Source of the DNA: Balaenoptera acutorostrata
Lineage: Eukaryota; Chordata; Mammalia; Artiodactyla; Balaenopteridae
Length of the DNA stretch: 64,000 nucleotides
Assembly: GCF_949987535.1 (NCBI RefSeq)
Contig: NC_080075.1
Span: forward strand, 55,545,636 to 55,609,635
Direction of reading: 5' to 3'
Shown here: positions 41,926-53,210 of the stretch, one piece after another
Position numbering within the stretch: the stretch's first letter is position 1
Layout of the letters: each line of letters starts with the position of its first letter
The notes under the pieces: generated by a model
What the model was told of the DNA's origin: nothing
Databases searched by the model: none
What the model saw: only the letters and a program-made list of their open reading frames with translations
Made by a program: the position numbers and the translations under genes

Positions 41926-44900
41926 TCTTGCTGCAGAAGGCAGTAACCAGAGCTCTGGGAGCACAGCGGGTGCCCTGACCAAGGCGAGGAGAAAGGGAGA
42001 CTACAGAGGGCTTCTCAGGGAGATATTAAGGACAACAGGAGTGAGCCAGGACAAAGCGGGTGAAGGGGTTCCCGAGAGGATGGTGCAGAATCAGGCCTGG
42101 TGAGGCCTGGTAAAGAGGCGCTCAGCTCAGGTGTTAGGAGCATGGGCCTTAACCAATCAGGGCCGACCCAGAACAACGGGTGGGACTGTCCCTCCCGAGG
42201 TGTCCCAGGGTGCCCTCAGCCAGAAGCAGAAGCCTGGGTTAGCTGAACCATGGGGCAACCCTGTTGTGGCATTTCTTCTATTTTTGCATTCCTTGTGCTT
42301 TGACAATGAGATGATTGTGTGGTTATTACAGGAGGTGATTATCTCCATGGGCACTGAGCCTGTTTTGGCGCAAAGACCTTGCCTAGCCAGAGCCAAGGCT
42401 TCTGAGGTCACAGCTAAGTTGCCGATTCTAGAGAACCTCCAACAAACCCCAAGGCCACCAAGGGAACTTGCTCTTTGCAGGATGGCTTATTTTAAAAGCT
42501 AAGCTGCACTAAGCAGGTGCAGGACAGGAGGCAGCCGGTTCATGGGGTATTTTCAATTCAGGGTCTAGTGTACTAAACTTCCCCGTGCGCAGGGACTGCG
42601 GGCTGGGGTGCAGAGAAAGGCAGCCTCTGCCACGAAGCAGTAACAGGTCAGCAACAGACATCCACATTGCTGGGCTGTGTTTATAAAGCCCCGGTACTGC
42701 AGATCTCTGTGGGACTAGGGGTGCCCGGTGCAGTTCATGCCATCACAGGGATGGGGGAGCACGGAGCTTATTGGTCATGATTAAAAGCATGAAGATAGAA
42801 ACTTGGAGGAAAAGTTTCAAGAAAAGGGAAACAATTAAAATATCTTCTACGTGTTACAACAAACCCAGGGCAGCACAAATGTTCTGGGACCTCAAGCAGA
42901 ATATGTTCAGCAGTTACACATTCCTAATTGGATATAAGTCCTTCTGTGAATGATGCACCTTGATGTCTATAGATGAACTTCTTGGCTTGTGAGGGAATAG
43001 CTAGGGAAATTAAAATGTCTAGTAGTCCATGTGAGGCAGGCAGAGACTATAGAGATAGCCAGTGGTGTTTTATCCTTAGGAAAGTTTTTTTTTAACAGAA
43101 CTCTTATTATTTTCTTAGAAACTGAAATAGAGATGAGCACAGGCCAACGAACAGGCAAGGTATCCAGAAAAAAAGCTCGTCTTAGTGGGAGGCCTCCTCG
43201 GCCCTATCACCTTTTAGCTACTGGGTTCCCTGAACATCTCCCTGTTCTGTTCCAGGCCTCCCCTTACCTCACCCTAGGATAGCCTACATGCTCCTCTCCT
43301 CCCTGGCAAGGACCCAGAGAGTAGGGGTTGAGACCTAGGAAAGTAGGAGCATTCTGGAAGCAGTGCCTCCCATCCTGTTGTTGCCTAGCACCCAGATGAC
43401 AATCCCCAAACCAGCGTCAGTAGTGTAGGTCTCCGCTTTTGGACATGGTCTAATCATCCAGGAAGGATTTCTGGAACTGCCCTTATTAAGGAAAAGAAAT
43501 GTAATATGTAACTTGACTTAAAAAATCCAGGAAGCTCTAACACTCTATCAAGTTCTTAAGACATTTTCTTTCCTCCGTAATCCTTGGCCAAGTTCAAAGG
43601 TGAGCACTTTCCCAGAGGCTCATTAGGAATAATGTTTATTTCATACATTTGGAGGTTGCAAAGTTTGATTCCATCTTGCTTATTTGGGAAAAAATAACTT
43701 TTTTATGAAAGTAAAGGAGCGGGAATGGGAGAATGAGAGAGGGTACAATTTGGGAGAGAAGAAAGGTGCTTGGAAAACTGGCCTAGAAAGCAGACCCGAG
43801 TTCCAAACCGTTTTCATCTCCGATTTTCTCCGAAGGGCTACAACAGCAAGTCACTGCACCATTCACCCTTCTGAACCTCCATGACCCCATCTGTCCTCCC
43901 TACCTTGGTGGGTGCCGGTGTGGAGGTGTGTTTTTGATGGCAAATATGACATATACTCCTGCCTTCACAGAGCGTGCTGACATGTATCACAGGATTTCTG
44001 GGTGCCCTACTCTGAAGGAAATTTGGCCGAGAGCTCTGTGAGGGTTTGTGGTCTGCTCATCTGAAGCCAGGATGTCATGAACTGGCTTATCAAGCCAGGC
44101 CATCGCTGACCACTTGGGTGATGAGCAGGAATTCTCAGTGACTGGTTGAGGCCAGGGGAATCATGCTTGTGCCTCATCTGTCCTTTCTATCTCGCTTCCT
44201 TCCCCCACACCTAACTGGCTTTTCCGCCTCCCATGTTTGTTTAGCAAGGAGTAGTTGCGGGGGACACTGGTGGGGGAAATGGACGTACCTGGTGCCTCTA
44301 CCCACCTTATCTGCCAACTTGACCTGGCCTCCACTCATTCTCCAAGGCCCACTCAAGCCCCTGGCTCACCCCTTCCAGGAGGTGTCCCCAGTTTCCTAGA
44401 CAGGGTAAACTTACTGTCTATACCAGTCTTTTGGCACGCATCAATCTGTCAACTATTGTTAAGCGTCTTGTCACCTGTGTAGGCCAGGGTCACTAATGGT
44501 CTAATCTGCACATCTACCTTGAGAAACTATGAGATAGTAGGGCTGCAGGAGGCAGGTTTCTCAAAACCTAAGTGCAAACACTGCTGGAGAGAGAGGGCCT
44601 AGAGCCCCTAAGGAGGAGGGTGGGGAACCTTAGGAGCAGAACTCATCCTTGATAAGGAGGCATGAGGAATATTAAGCTCTACCAAAGCTGTGGCTGGAGG
44701 GCTCTGCAGGGCCACCTCTGTGTGCTGCCCTCTAGAGAAGGGGCTGAGAACACTGCCGGATGCCCAGGCTGTTCAAATCCGAGGCGTGCAAGTGAACTAA
44801 CACTATAGGTTCTACCAGAATGACCATCCAGGAATACATGGAAAACCAGTGTGCGCCTCTTTATTAATTTCAGACCATATTATTGCTTTAAGCAAGGAGT

Positions 44901-44964
44901 TTTACAGATCTTACTCCATCTAAATCCTAAATAGATAACTGTTGTTTTTCTACAGTTTAACTTT

Positions 44965-45249
44965 TTTTAAAAAAATTAATTAATTTTTGGCTGTGTTGGG
45001 TCTTCATTGCTGCACGGGCTTTCTCTAGTTGCGGCTAGCTGGGGCTACTCTTTGCTGCGGTGTGCGAGCTGCTCATTGCGGTGGCTTCTCTTGTTGTGGC
45101 ACACGGGCTCTAGACGCGCGGGCTTCAGTAGTTGTGGTGCGCGGGCTTAGATGCTCCGCGGCATGTGGGATCTTCCCGGACCAGGGCTCGAACCCGTGTC
45201 CCCTGCATTGGCAGGCGAATTCTTAACCACTGCACCACCAGGGAAGCCC
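44965..45249 (-). mobile_element. CHR-2-like SINE (copy 8)
   Basis: Reverse orientation. Flanking 15-bp copies CTACAGTTTAACTTT (44950-44964) and CTACAGTTCAACTTT (45250-45264) differ at one base. It is the shortest CHR-2-like copy in the window. Confidence 0.95.
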
Positions 45250-45509
45250 CTACAGTTCAACTTTAACTTAAATATTAATGCAATGTTCCAAGCTTCAGAA
45301 TTCTGGGATTTGGTGAACAAGCCTGAGCTCCTGTCTACAGCCTTTCTAGTTCTATATATTGGACTGATCGTTGCTGTCAAATCTCTTGACTATTCTGGTC
45401 CACTCTAAGCTCTCTATTTCTATTCTCTCATACCCATAAGACCAAGTTTTTAATTTCTAATATTCTCTAATTCTCCAAAACTATCCTCAATATTAATGTC
45501 CTCTCCTCA

Positions 45510-45625
45510 CGTAAATTATAGCTTCTTGAGGGCTGGGAGCACATATTCTACCTTTTCTCTTTCCCACCGCGCTTAGCACAGTACTGGGTACAAAGCAGGC
45601 ACTTAATGTACACACAATCGCAGAA
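45510..45625 (+). repeat. L2 3' end fragment
   Basis: 'gcttcttgagggctgggagc' and 'gcttagcacagtactgggta' with 'gcaggcacttaatgtac' fit the L2 3' end. Confidence 0.5.
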
Positions 45626-45669
45626 TAATAGAATTTTAGAATAAATAAAATATTAGCATTTATCCAGTC

Positions 45670-45940
45670 CAACCCAGTCCCTTTAATGTACAGATGAGGA
45701 AACTGAGGCCTGGAGGTTGTCAGTCACTAACTTAAGGTCAGCACAGGCCCTCCTTTCTAGTCTTAGAGCTAAAACCAACTTTATGAGCATTAAAACATAC
45801 CCTCTGACAGTACTATAATGACTCCCACTTTGCAGTTGAGGGAACAGAGGTACAGGGTGTTTAAGGAACTTATCCCAGATGCCTCAACAAATAAGGGCAG
45901 ATCCAGGGCTTGAATGCAGGCTATCTGGCTCCAGGGCTAT
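45670..45940 (-). repeat. MIR-like fragments (two pieces)
   Basis: 'gtacagatgaggaaactgag' (from about 45690) and a second piece with 'cactttgcagttgagggaac' and 'gatccagggcttgaatgcag' are reversed MIR-type sequence. Confidence 0.5.
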
Positions 45941-46074
45941 GCTCAACACCACTCTATCCCGCTTCTCCTCTGCAGAAGCCCTGAAACCACATGCCCCGCT
46001 TCCCCGTCATGGCATTCATCATCTCCTGCCTTGGCTGCGATCGCCTGTATGCTTGTCCTCCCCTCACCCGGCCC

Positions 46075-46190
46075 CCACTAAACTGTAGCTCCTATGGGCA
46101 GAAACAGAAATGCCTCATTTTCTCTTGATGCTCTAGGGTCTCCAGCCCACTGCCTTTGCTACAGTGGGTGTTTGTTGAATAAAACTCCAA
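46075..46190 (+). repeat. L2 3' end fragment
   Basis: 'ctgtagctcctatgggcaga' and 'gtgggtgtttgttgaataaa' match the L2 3' end. Confidence 0.5.
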
Positions 46191-49145
46191 GAAACTACAA
46201 ATAAAGTATGCTAGGCTAGATAAGGCAATCGATTTCTTCCTCCTAAAGTGCTGTGCAGAACTTTAATACTTGTTTGCCCCATGCAGGAGATAGGAATCTA
46301 TTAGGAGTGCAAACGCCTTTGCCAAGGCCTCTCCACCCTGGCCAAACGTTGCCCAACTCTTGCACAACCATGACGTCCTGTGGGAGGTTCGTCCCCCCAG
46401 GCAGGTGACCCAGCCACTCCTTTCCGCAGCCTATTCATGGTTTTTATTCCCTTATTCTTTCACTCTGTACAGAAGACTTCATCCTGGTCCACATACTTAA
46501 GTCTTGTTTCCCTTGATATTAGGTAGCTGGGACTGCAAGCCAATGTGAAAAGCAGATTCGCCACTCCCCCGGCTTCTCCCAGGAGCTGCCTGTGGGAGTC
46601 CCAGCAATGACTACTAGATTCAAGTGTATCCCAAACCCACCAAGGAGAGGAAACTGGGCTATCCCAAGGGGCAACTGATGCCTGGAGGGAGCTAGCCCAA
46701 TCCCAGCAGCGCAGAATCATTTCCATTCCACATTGAAGGTCACTCTTTTCTCAAATATTCAAAATAGCATCCATGCTATTCCAAGGCTGCCCCTTATGAA
46801 GACTAACTGGGCCCCATAATTATAGTTTTCTTTGCTGGAAATAATCTCTACAGCTCAGCTATTTTCTCTCTTCAGGATTTAAATGGGGTGGAGGTGAGGG
46901 GCTTTTATTAACCTTATACATAGCTGTTTTCTGTTTCTTCTGTATTTGGTGTCCTTGTCTTAAAAGTCAAAGGCCCTAACACAAATTCTGAAAATGATCA
47001 TGCTAATAAAGTTTTAAGTTTTTCACACATGCAGCAGCTATGGTTAACTGTAAATAAAACATTCTGGAAGTGAAGGTGCACATCCTGATGGAGTTTTTCT
47101 GTAACAGATGGCAGAACAGAGAAGATGGTTATGGAATCTTCCTCCAACGCCTGCCTGATACCACTGGCCCACAGGCCAGAATTCTCTTGCTGAGCAATAG
47201 AAAGGGTGACCAGTGACTGCACAATTACCCCCTACTGATCTGATTCACCTGGATTCTTAGATAAACTGGTAGGAGGTCACCACCCGAGTGAATCGTGTCA
47301 TCCTTCACCTGCCTATGGGACAGTCTTACATTGAGACTATTAGGGCTTTTACCATGAAGGAAGCACACCCTTGGTGCCTCTTCCAGTGCCTCACCCCAAG
47401 GAAACACCCACATTAGCAGAATTTTTCTTTATGCTCTGTCTTATATGCTCCTCTCCCATCTCCAATGGATGGGGCAAAACAGAACCCTTCCCCTCAAATA
47501 ACTATCTAAAAATGTCAAGAAACATTAATACTCTAATATAATACAATGCTTATTTTAAAACCCTTTATCATTTAAGACTCTGACTTAGAACATCCAGAAG
47601 CACTGCCCACTGGAGAGCACTGGGACAAACAGGTCTAAGGAAGCCTTCTTCTCTGTGCTTTCTGGTAGGGAAGTAGGTTCTTCCCAGGGGCCTGTCCTTA
47701 GGGGGCTTCTCTGCTCCATCTGGAAAGGTCCACTTGACCCTAAGGATTAACTGGATCTTTTGTCTTCTCTTTCAATGTTATACGAGCTACAGAACATACC
47801 TAAACTATTAAGCAACTTCTCTGTCAATGGGGAATTCCCCAATCCAACACTATAGCAAAAGTCTCTACCCACACTAAGCAGGACAGATGTATGGCTCATA
47901 CAGACTGTGAGACTGGCTCCAGCTAAGTACATTCCCAGGGCAGAGCAGAAACATTAATGGGTTTTGGATTTCCCTACCCTTGCCATTTAACAAAATAGGC
48001 TCCAAATGGAGGACTCTGCCTCATATGTAAAGCCTTTTATAAGGTGCAGTTAGTTTCCCACTTACATAGCTGGATTTAATACATGGCTTTAAAACTTATC
48101 CTGGAAAAATCTTGTCATCCAGAAGCTGCCCAAAGATGACCATTTTTCATTCTAACCAGCCTCAGTCTTGCCCACCACAAGGCATCATCACAACCAGAGT
48201 GGTCAGAGATGATGCCACTCCTTTTTTTGAGCACAATATCTATAGGCTATTCCCAAACCAAGGTGGATTTCTCAAGGCATGTATACTATTCAGCCAGAAC
48301 AGGGGACATCATGAAGGAACCTCTTTTTTTCCTCTGGAGGCCCTATGTTCAAGTTTTTTAACCATTTAATAACCTGTACTTACTAATCTATTTCATTTGA
48401 CCTGCATGGCCATGGTCATGGCTTTCAGTGGCCAGTTGAGTCGTCCTTGTGTGTCTGCATGAGACTGACTTCCAATCCCATAAATGGCTCCATCAAAGAC
48501 CCATAGAGCATCTTGGAAAGTTTTCTTGTCTCTGGACATATTGTTGGATGAAATATTCCTTCCTCCTTTTGCCAGTTGGGCTACACAGGAAGTCTCATTA
48601 AACAAGAAAGAAAAAGAGCATGACTATAAGCGTGCTCATATAGAAACACAGGCATTAGGAATGTGCAGAGAGAGTTGAGTTTTCTATACAAAGGTGGGGA
48701 TGCTAAATACCATAAAGTCTTTCCTCTCAAAACAATCCAGAAGGCAAAACCCAGGAAGGCCCTTCAAGGCAATAAATATAAATGCTCCCTGTCATTGTGT
48801 CCTGGTTTGGCCAGAGACAGCCCTGGACCAGTTTGTTCTCAGGGTTATTTTTCCCCACCTCCAACATACACCTTCCCTATTCATGCACTTTTCAACCCTG
48901 GCACAGATAAGCTCATCTCTAATCTTCCTCTCAACCCCATCATGTGCGCAATTCAGATCTGAAATGCAAATCACTTAGAAAAATACATGCACACAAACAC
49001 CCAGACACCTGCTCCCTCTCGTTTCAGATATATAGGGTAGATGCACACACAAGCACGCCTTACATGTATGCATATGAACATTAATTACACTGTTTCTTTT
49101 TCCCAAGGTTTTTAAAAAAGATCTGTAGTATTTTCAGATCATGAA

Positions 49146-49255
49146 TATTTGTTGAGTATGTACTAACATAGGCCTTGCTAAGTACTTTTATACGTCTAGA
49201 GCGGGGCACTCTAGACGTATAAAAACTTAATTCATCCTGCCCTTGCTTTTAAAAA
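49146..49255 (-). repeat. MIR fragment carrying an inverted repeat
   Basis: 'tatttgttgagtatgtacta' and 'ccttgctaagtactttta' before, and 'acttaattcatcctgccctt' after, fit a reversed MIR interrupted by the inverted repeat at 49186-49224. Confidence 0.5.
49186..49224. repeat. perfect 16-bp inverted repeat, 7-base loop
   Basis: Arms TTTTATACGTCTAGAG (49186-49201) and CTCTAGACGTATAAAA (49209-49224) are exact reverse complements around CGGGGCA. It is not a transposon end or terminator type I recognise. Confidence 0.97.
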
Positions 49256-50364
49256 ACAGCAGGTGAGACAAGAGATCTCCCTGTACACACACTAGCAACA
49301 GACTAAATATTTGTTGTTAGTGGTGATGAGGGTCAGACATTGTGTGGGCTAGCAGAAACATGAAAGACAGTGATGGATTATTCTAGAAGACAGGAGAATC
49401 ACACCTGACACAATCAGCTTCCATGGGTCACTCACATACATAGTTTAGAAGACTCTTGACCTCTGTAAAACTCTGCTTTGTTGTCCATTAACTCCCTTTG
49501 GAAAATATATAAACAAGTGTCCAAGGGATATAACAAGGGTGATGCCTCATATAATTCACAATTTTTAGAGGAAAAAATTAATTATTCCCTTGACCAGTTT
49601 AATCAGTTTTCTACCAATCTCTCATTTCATAAAAACACAAGGAAGATATAAATCTGTGGATGACTTTGGGAGTCAGAGAAGCTATGTAAATTCAAGGTGT
49701 TATCCTGTTCAATCTTACTTATTTCTGCTGTCCGTTTGTTAAAAGACTTCATCAGGTGAGGGCACAGTTGCCTCTGGCACCTACTTTATCTTTCTTAAGT
49801 ATTTATTGAGCACTATTTTCTATTCATCACTGAACTTAGTGCCAAATAATAGAATAATTAATTTTTAGAATAACATGTAGTAGATATAAATTAGAAAAAT
49901 AATGGCAGCTTTAAAAAAAAATCGCCTTATTAATGTCATCTAGATTTAGAACTTCTTAAGGGTAAGGGCCCCTACTCCTGCCCTGCCTGGGTGCTGAATG
50001 AAGAATCTAGCTGATGACCCACGAGGTCCCAGCACAGTTTGGGACAGCTATGCTTCCCATAGCTCCCAATCCACCAACCGCTTCCTTCCTAAGCAGAGCA
50101 GACTTGAGCTCAGGTTAGGGCTCTTTTTAGATGTTAATAGATTGCTTTTTGGTAATGTCTCTATTTTAGGGAGGATGTATTTGTTGGTACAATAACTCAT
50201 TTCAGCGCCCACTGATTGGTAGGTATGGCTATCAGGAGCAGTGTAGGAAGGATTCCAAGGCCACCTCTGGGTTCAGAGGTCCTGTGATCGATTAATACTG
50301 CCTGTCCCCAGGGGTGGATTAGATGAGGGATGCTCAAGGGCTGTGCGTCTACCACTCCTGATAT

Positions 50365-50523
50365 AACGGGAAGAGCAGAGGCTTTGGAGTGAGAGCCCCC
50401 AGCTTCAAATCTGGGCTTTGGCACTCTGTCTATAGGATCTGAGAAAAGTCACTTTGCCTCTCCACAATTCAGCTCTTCATCTGTAAATGGGAATAATTTC
50501 TATTTCATAGGGTCCATGTAAAG
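50365..50523 (+). repeat. MIR
   Basis: 'gcagaggctttggagtgaga', 'cttcaaatctgggctttggc', 'cttcatctgtaaatgggaat' and 'tatttcatagggtccatgta' follow MIR order. Confidence 0.75.
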
Positions 50524-50714
50524 CAGTTGTTCTCAAAGTGTGATCCTCAGGCCAGCAGCATCAACGTCACCTGGAAACTTGTTGGAAAGGCAGAATCTTA
50601 GGCCCCACCCCAGACCTCCTGAATAAGAAATTCTGGGGATGAGGCCCAGCAATCTGAGTTTTAATGAGCCCTCCAGGTGGTTCTGATGCCTGCTAAGGTT
50701 TGGAACCCTTACTG
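50524..50714 (+). mobile_element. MER5A-like hAT-Charlie MITE
   Basis: It starts at CAGTTGTTCTCAAAGTGTG and ends at GGTTTGGAACCCTTACTG, imperfect inverted ends typical of MER5. 'ccagcagcatcaacgtcacc' and 'ggccccaccccagacctcct' match the MER5A interior. It abuts the MIR on its left. Confidence 0.8.
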
Positions 50715-50769
50715 TAGAATCCCATACTAAATGATAAGACCCATAGTACTTATTTTAAGGACAGAAGTC

Positions 50770-50840
50770 AGGTCTTTCACCTGCTACACACTGTCCGGCA
50801 AAGTGCCAGGCTTACCACAGGTGCTCAATAAATTCTAATT
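50770..50840 (+). repeat. MIR/L2 3' end fragment
   Basis: 'ggcaaagtgccaggcttacc' and 'acaggtgctcaataaattc' resemble the shared MIR/L2 3' end. Confidence 0.45.
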
Positions 50841-51186
50841 TCTTTCCCTTTCTTGCCAAAATATAAGCTGCCAACACAAGAACCTATGGGGTGGGGAAGA
50901 GCAGGGGTGTGCATGTTGTTTCAGGTGGAGAAATTAGACAGTGGGGTGGTTCAAAGACCTAAGCAAGCCTGTGGCAAGATGTCTGGGGGATTTCTTCCTC
51001 ACGGAGAGGAAGGAGGATGGGCTCAGGTCTCTGGAGCTGATGACAACAATGATATTCTCAGGGATGAGGGCGACTTATGCCTACACAACACGCTAAAGCA
51101 GGAAGGATCATACACAGCAGGCTTGTCTTAGTTAAACCTCATCCAAAGAGTTGCCGTTCCTTCAGTCCCAAAGCCCTCTCTATTTT

Positions 51187-51241
51187 TTTTATTGAAGTAT
51201 AAGTGACTTACAATTTTCTATTAGTTTCAGGTGTCAAAGAC
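51187..51241 (-). mobile_element. very short 5'-truncated L1 3' end
   Basis: 'attgaagtataagtgactta' and 'tattagtttcaggtgtcaaa' are the reversed 3' end of a cetartiodactyl L1. CTCTATTTT occurs on both sides (51178-51186 and 51242-51250), a likely target duplication. Confidence 0.65.
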
Positions 51242-51691
51242 CTCTATTTTAAAATTGTTTCACTTGTTCCACGGTACAAACTTTGACAACAGGTCTACTG
51301 AGGTGGCAGTACTGGATATAATAATCACACGGTGCTCCCCTCCCTCCCGCCCCTCATCCCCAGCAAACATCACTGCACTGACAGTTTCATTTGCCTCACA
51401 GGTATAAACAATGGTGCAATGATTTCCATCCCCACAGGCCATCATGCATGTGGCAATGTATTTATAAAGACAAATAAACTGCAAATCATTAGGGAAATGC
51501 AAATTAGAACCACAGTGAAATACCATTTCACATCCACTAGGATGGTTTTCATGTGAAAACAACAATAACAACAACAAAAACAGAAAAAATGGCAAGGATG
51601 TGAAGAAACTGGAACCCTGGTGGGAAGGTAAAATGGTACAGCTGTTGTGGAAGACACTAAGGCAGTTCTGTAAAAAATTAAACATAAAATT

Positions 51692-51951
51692 GGGACTTCC
51701 CTGGTGGTCCAGTGGCTAGGACTCTGTGCTCCCAGTGCAGGGGGCCTGGGTTTGATCCCTGGTCAGGGAACTGAATCCCACATGCTGCAACTAGGAGTTC
51801 GCATGCCGCAACTAAGAGTTTGCATGCTGCAACTAAAGATCCCACATGCCGCAACGAAGATCCCGCACGCAGCATCGAGGAACCTGCATGCAGCAGCTAA
51901 GACTCGGCACAGGTAAGTAAGTAATAAGTAAGTAAGTAAATAAATAAATAA
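51692..51951 (+). mobile_element. CHR-1-like SINE (copy 9)
   Basis: 'gggacttccctggtggtcca', 'cagtgcagggggcctgggtt' and 'gatccctggtcagggaactg' are the head of a CHR-1/CHRS type, different from the eight others. The body repeats 'catgccgcaactaag'-like units and the tail is (GTAA)n(ATAA)n. ATAAAATT flanks both sides (51684-51691 and 51952-51959), and the L1 host continues across. Confidence 0.85.
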
Positions 51952-52166
51952 ATAAAATTACCACACGATCCAGCAATTCCACTCTTAGGTCTATACCCAA
52001 AACAACTGAAAGCAGGGACTCAAACAGATATTTGTATGCCCACGTTCCTAGCAGCATTATTCACAACAGCCAAAGGTAGAAACAAACCAAATTCCATTTA
52101 TGGAAGAATAAACCAAATGTGGTATATACATACAATGTAATATTATTCAGCCTTATAAAGGAATGA

Positions 52167-52379
52167 CTACCATTTTCGGAAGCAGCAGCATAGCACAGGG
52201 AGATAAGCTCGGCGCTTTGCAATGATCTAGAGGGGTGGGATAGGAAGGATGGGAGGGAGGCTCAAGAGGGAGGGGATATGGGGACACATGTATGCATATG
52301 GCTGATTTGCTTTGTCGTGCAACAGAAACTAATACGGTATTGTGAAGCAATTATACTCTAATAAAGATCTATTTTTAAA
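52167..52379 (+). mobile_element. 5'-truncated L1 3' UTR inserted in older L1
   Basis: 'catagcacagggagataagc', 'ctagaggggtgggataggaa' and 'gaagcaattatactctaata' are the 3' UTR and end of a cetartiodactyl L1. AAAGGAATGA flanks it (52157-52166 and 52380-52389), and the older L1 resumes directly. Confidence 0.88.
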
Positions 52380-53159
52380 AAAGGAATGAAATTCTGACAC
52401 ATGCTACAACACGAATGAAACTTGAAAACACTATGAAAAGTGAAATAAGCAAGACGAAAAAGGACAAATACAGTATGATTCCACTTATGAGGTACCTAAA
52501 ATAGTCAAATTCATAGAGAAAAATAGAATAGTGGTTACTAGCAGCTTGGGAGAGGGAGAAATGGGAGTTATTTTTTAATGGATATAGACTTTCCAATTTG
52601 GGATGATGGAAAAGTTCTCGAGATGGATAGTGGTGTTGTCTGTGCAACAATGTGAGTATACTTAATGCCAGTGAATGGTACACTTAAAAATGGTTAAAAT
52701 GGTAAATTTTACATTTTATATATACTTTACCACAATAAACAAAAGAGTAGTTAACCACTCTCACCCCTCCACGGCCACAAAAGGAAAAAGACATCACAAT
52801 ATAAACCTTCTACATCTACAGTACTCTTAAATTCTCACCAAAGTAAATGTCCTGAATAAAAAGGACTCTAAAACCTCTGCATGCTTGAAAATCTAAACTG
52901 ATTGTGGCAGCAACACCCTTTCAAGACAAACAGTATTCTCAATTTACTTTGGCTTGCCATGTTATGAGCACATCTGATGTGAAAAGGAGACACAGCTGAA
53001 AATGGAGATTTGGCTGTGACTCTCCGATGTGTTCACTCAGAGGCTTCAAAATCCCCATCCTTCTTCCCGTTAATGAAGGTTTGCTTCGACCTTTCCATTA
53101 GCCCACAAACTACTATTAAAAAAGCCATTTATCAGATTAACAGAGTACTGCAAAAGTCA

Positions 53160-53210
53160 TCTGCAAGCGGCGTGCACTTTTCCACGTAGGGGTTGCCATG
53201 CCAACGGCTG
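53160..53210. promoter_or_regulatory. candidate site group: two HRE cores and an RFX-like X-box
   Basis: GCGTG (53170-53174), CACGT (53183-53187, complement ACGTG) and GTTGCCATGCCAAC (53192-53205, one base off the RFX palindrome) lie within 36 bp of repeat-free sequence. HRE cores are short and common, so this is a hypothesis only. Confidence 0.3.

Larger units (their letters stand above)
51470..52741 (+). mobile_element. old L1 3' region, host of two later insertions
   Basis: 'attagggaaatgcaaattag', 'ccagcaattccactcttagg', 'cagcattattcacaacagcc', 'tggtatatacatacaatgta' and 'agtggtgttgtctgtgcaac' follow the order of the ORF2 end and 3' UTR of mammalian L1. The element is 5' truncated with no usable reading frame. 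It is split by a CHR-1-like SINE and by a younger L1 3' end. Confidence 0.9.

Noticed and set aside
51692..51951. Repeating 'gccgcaacta' units resembling a CRISPR array
   Set aside because: They are internal modules of a SINE in a mammalian intron, with no regular spacers.
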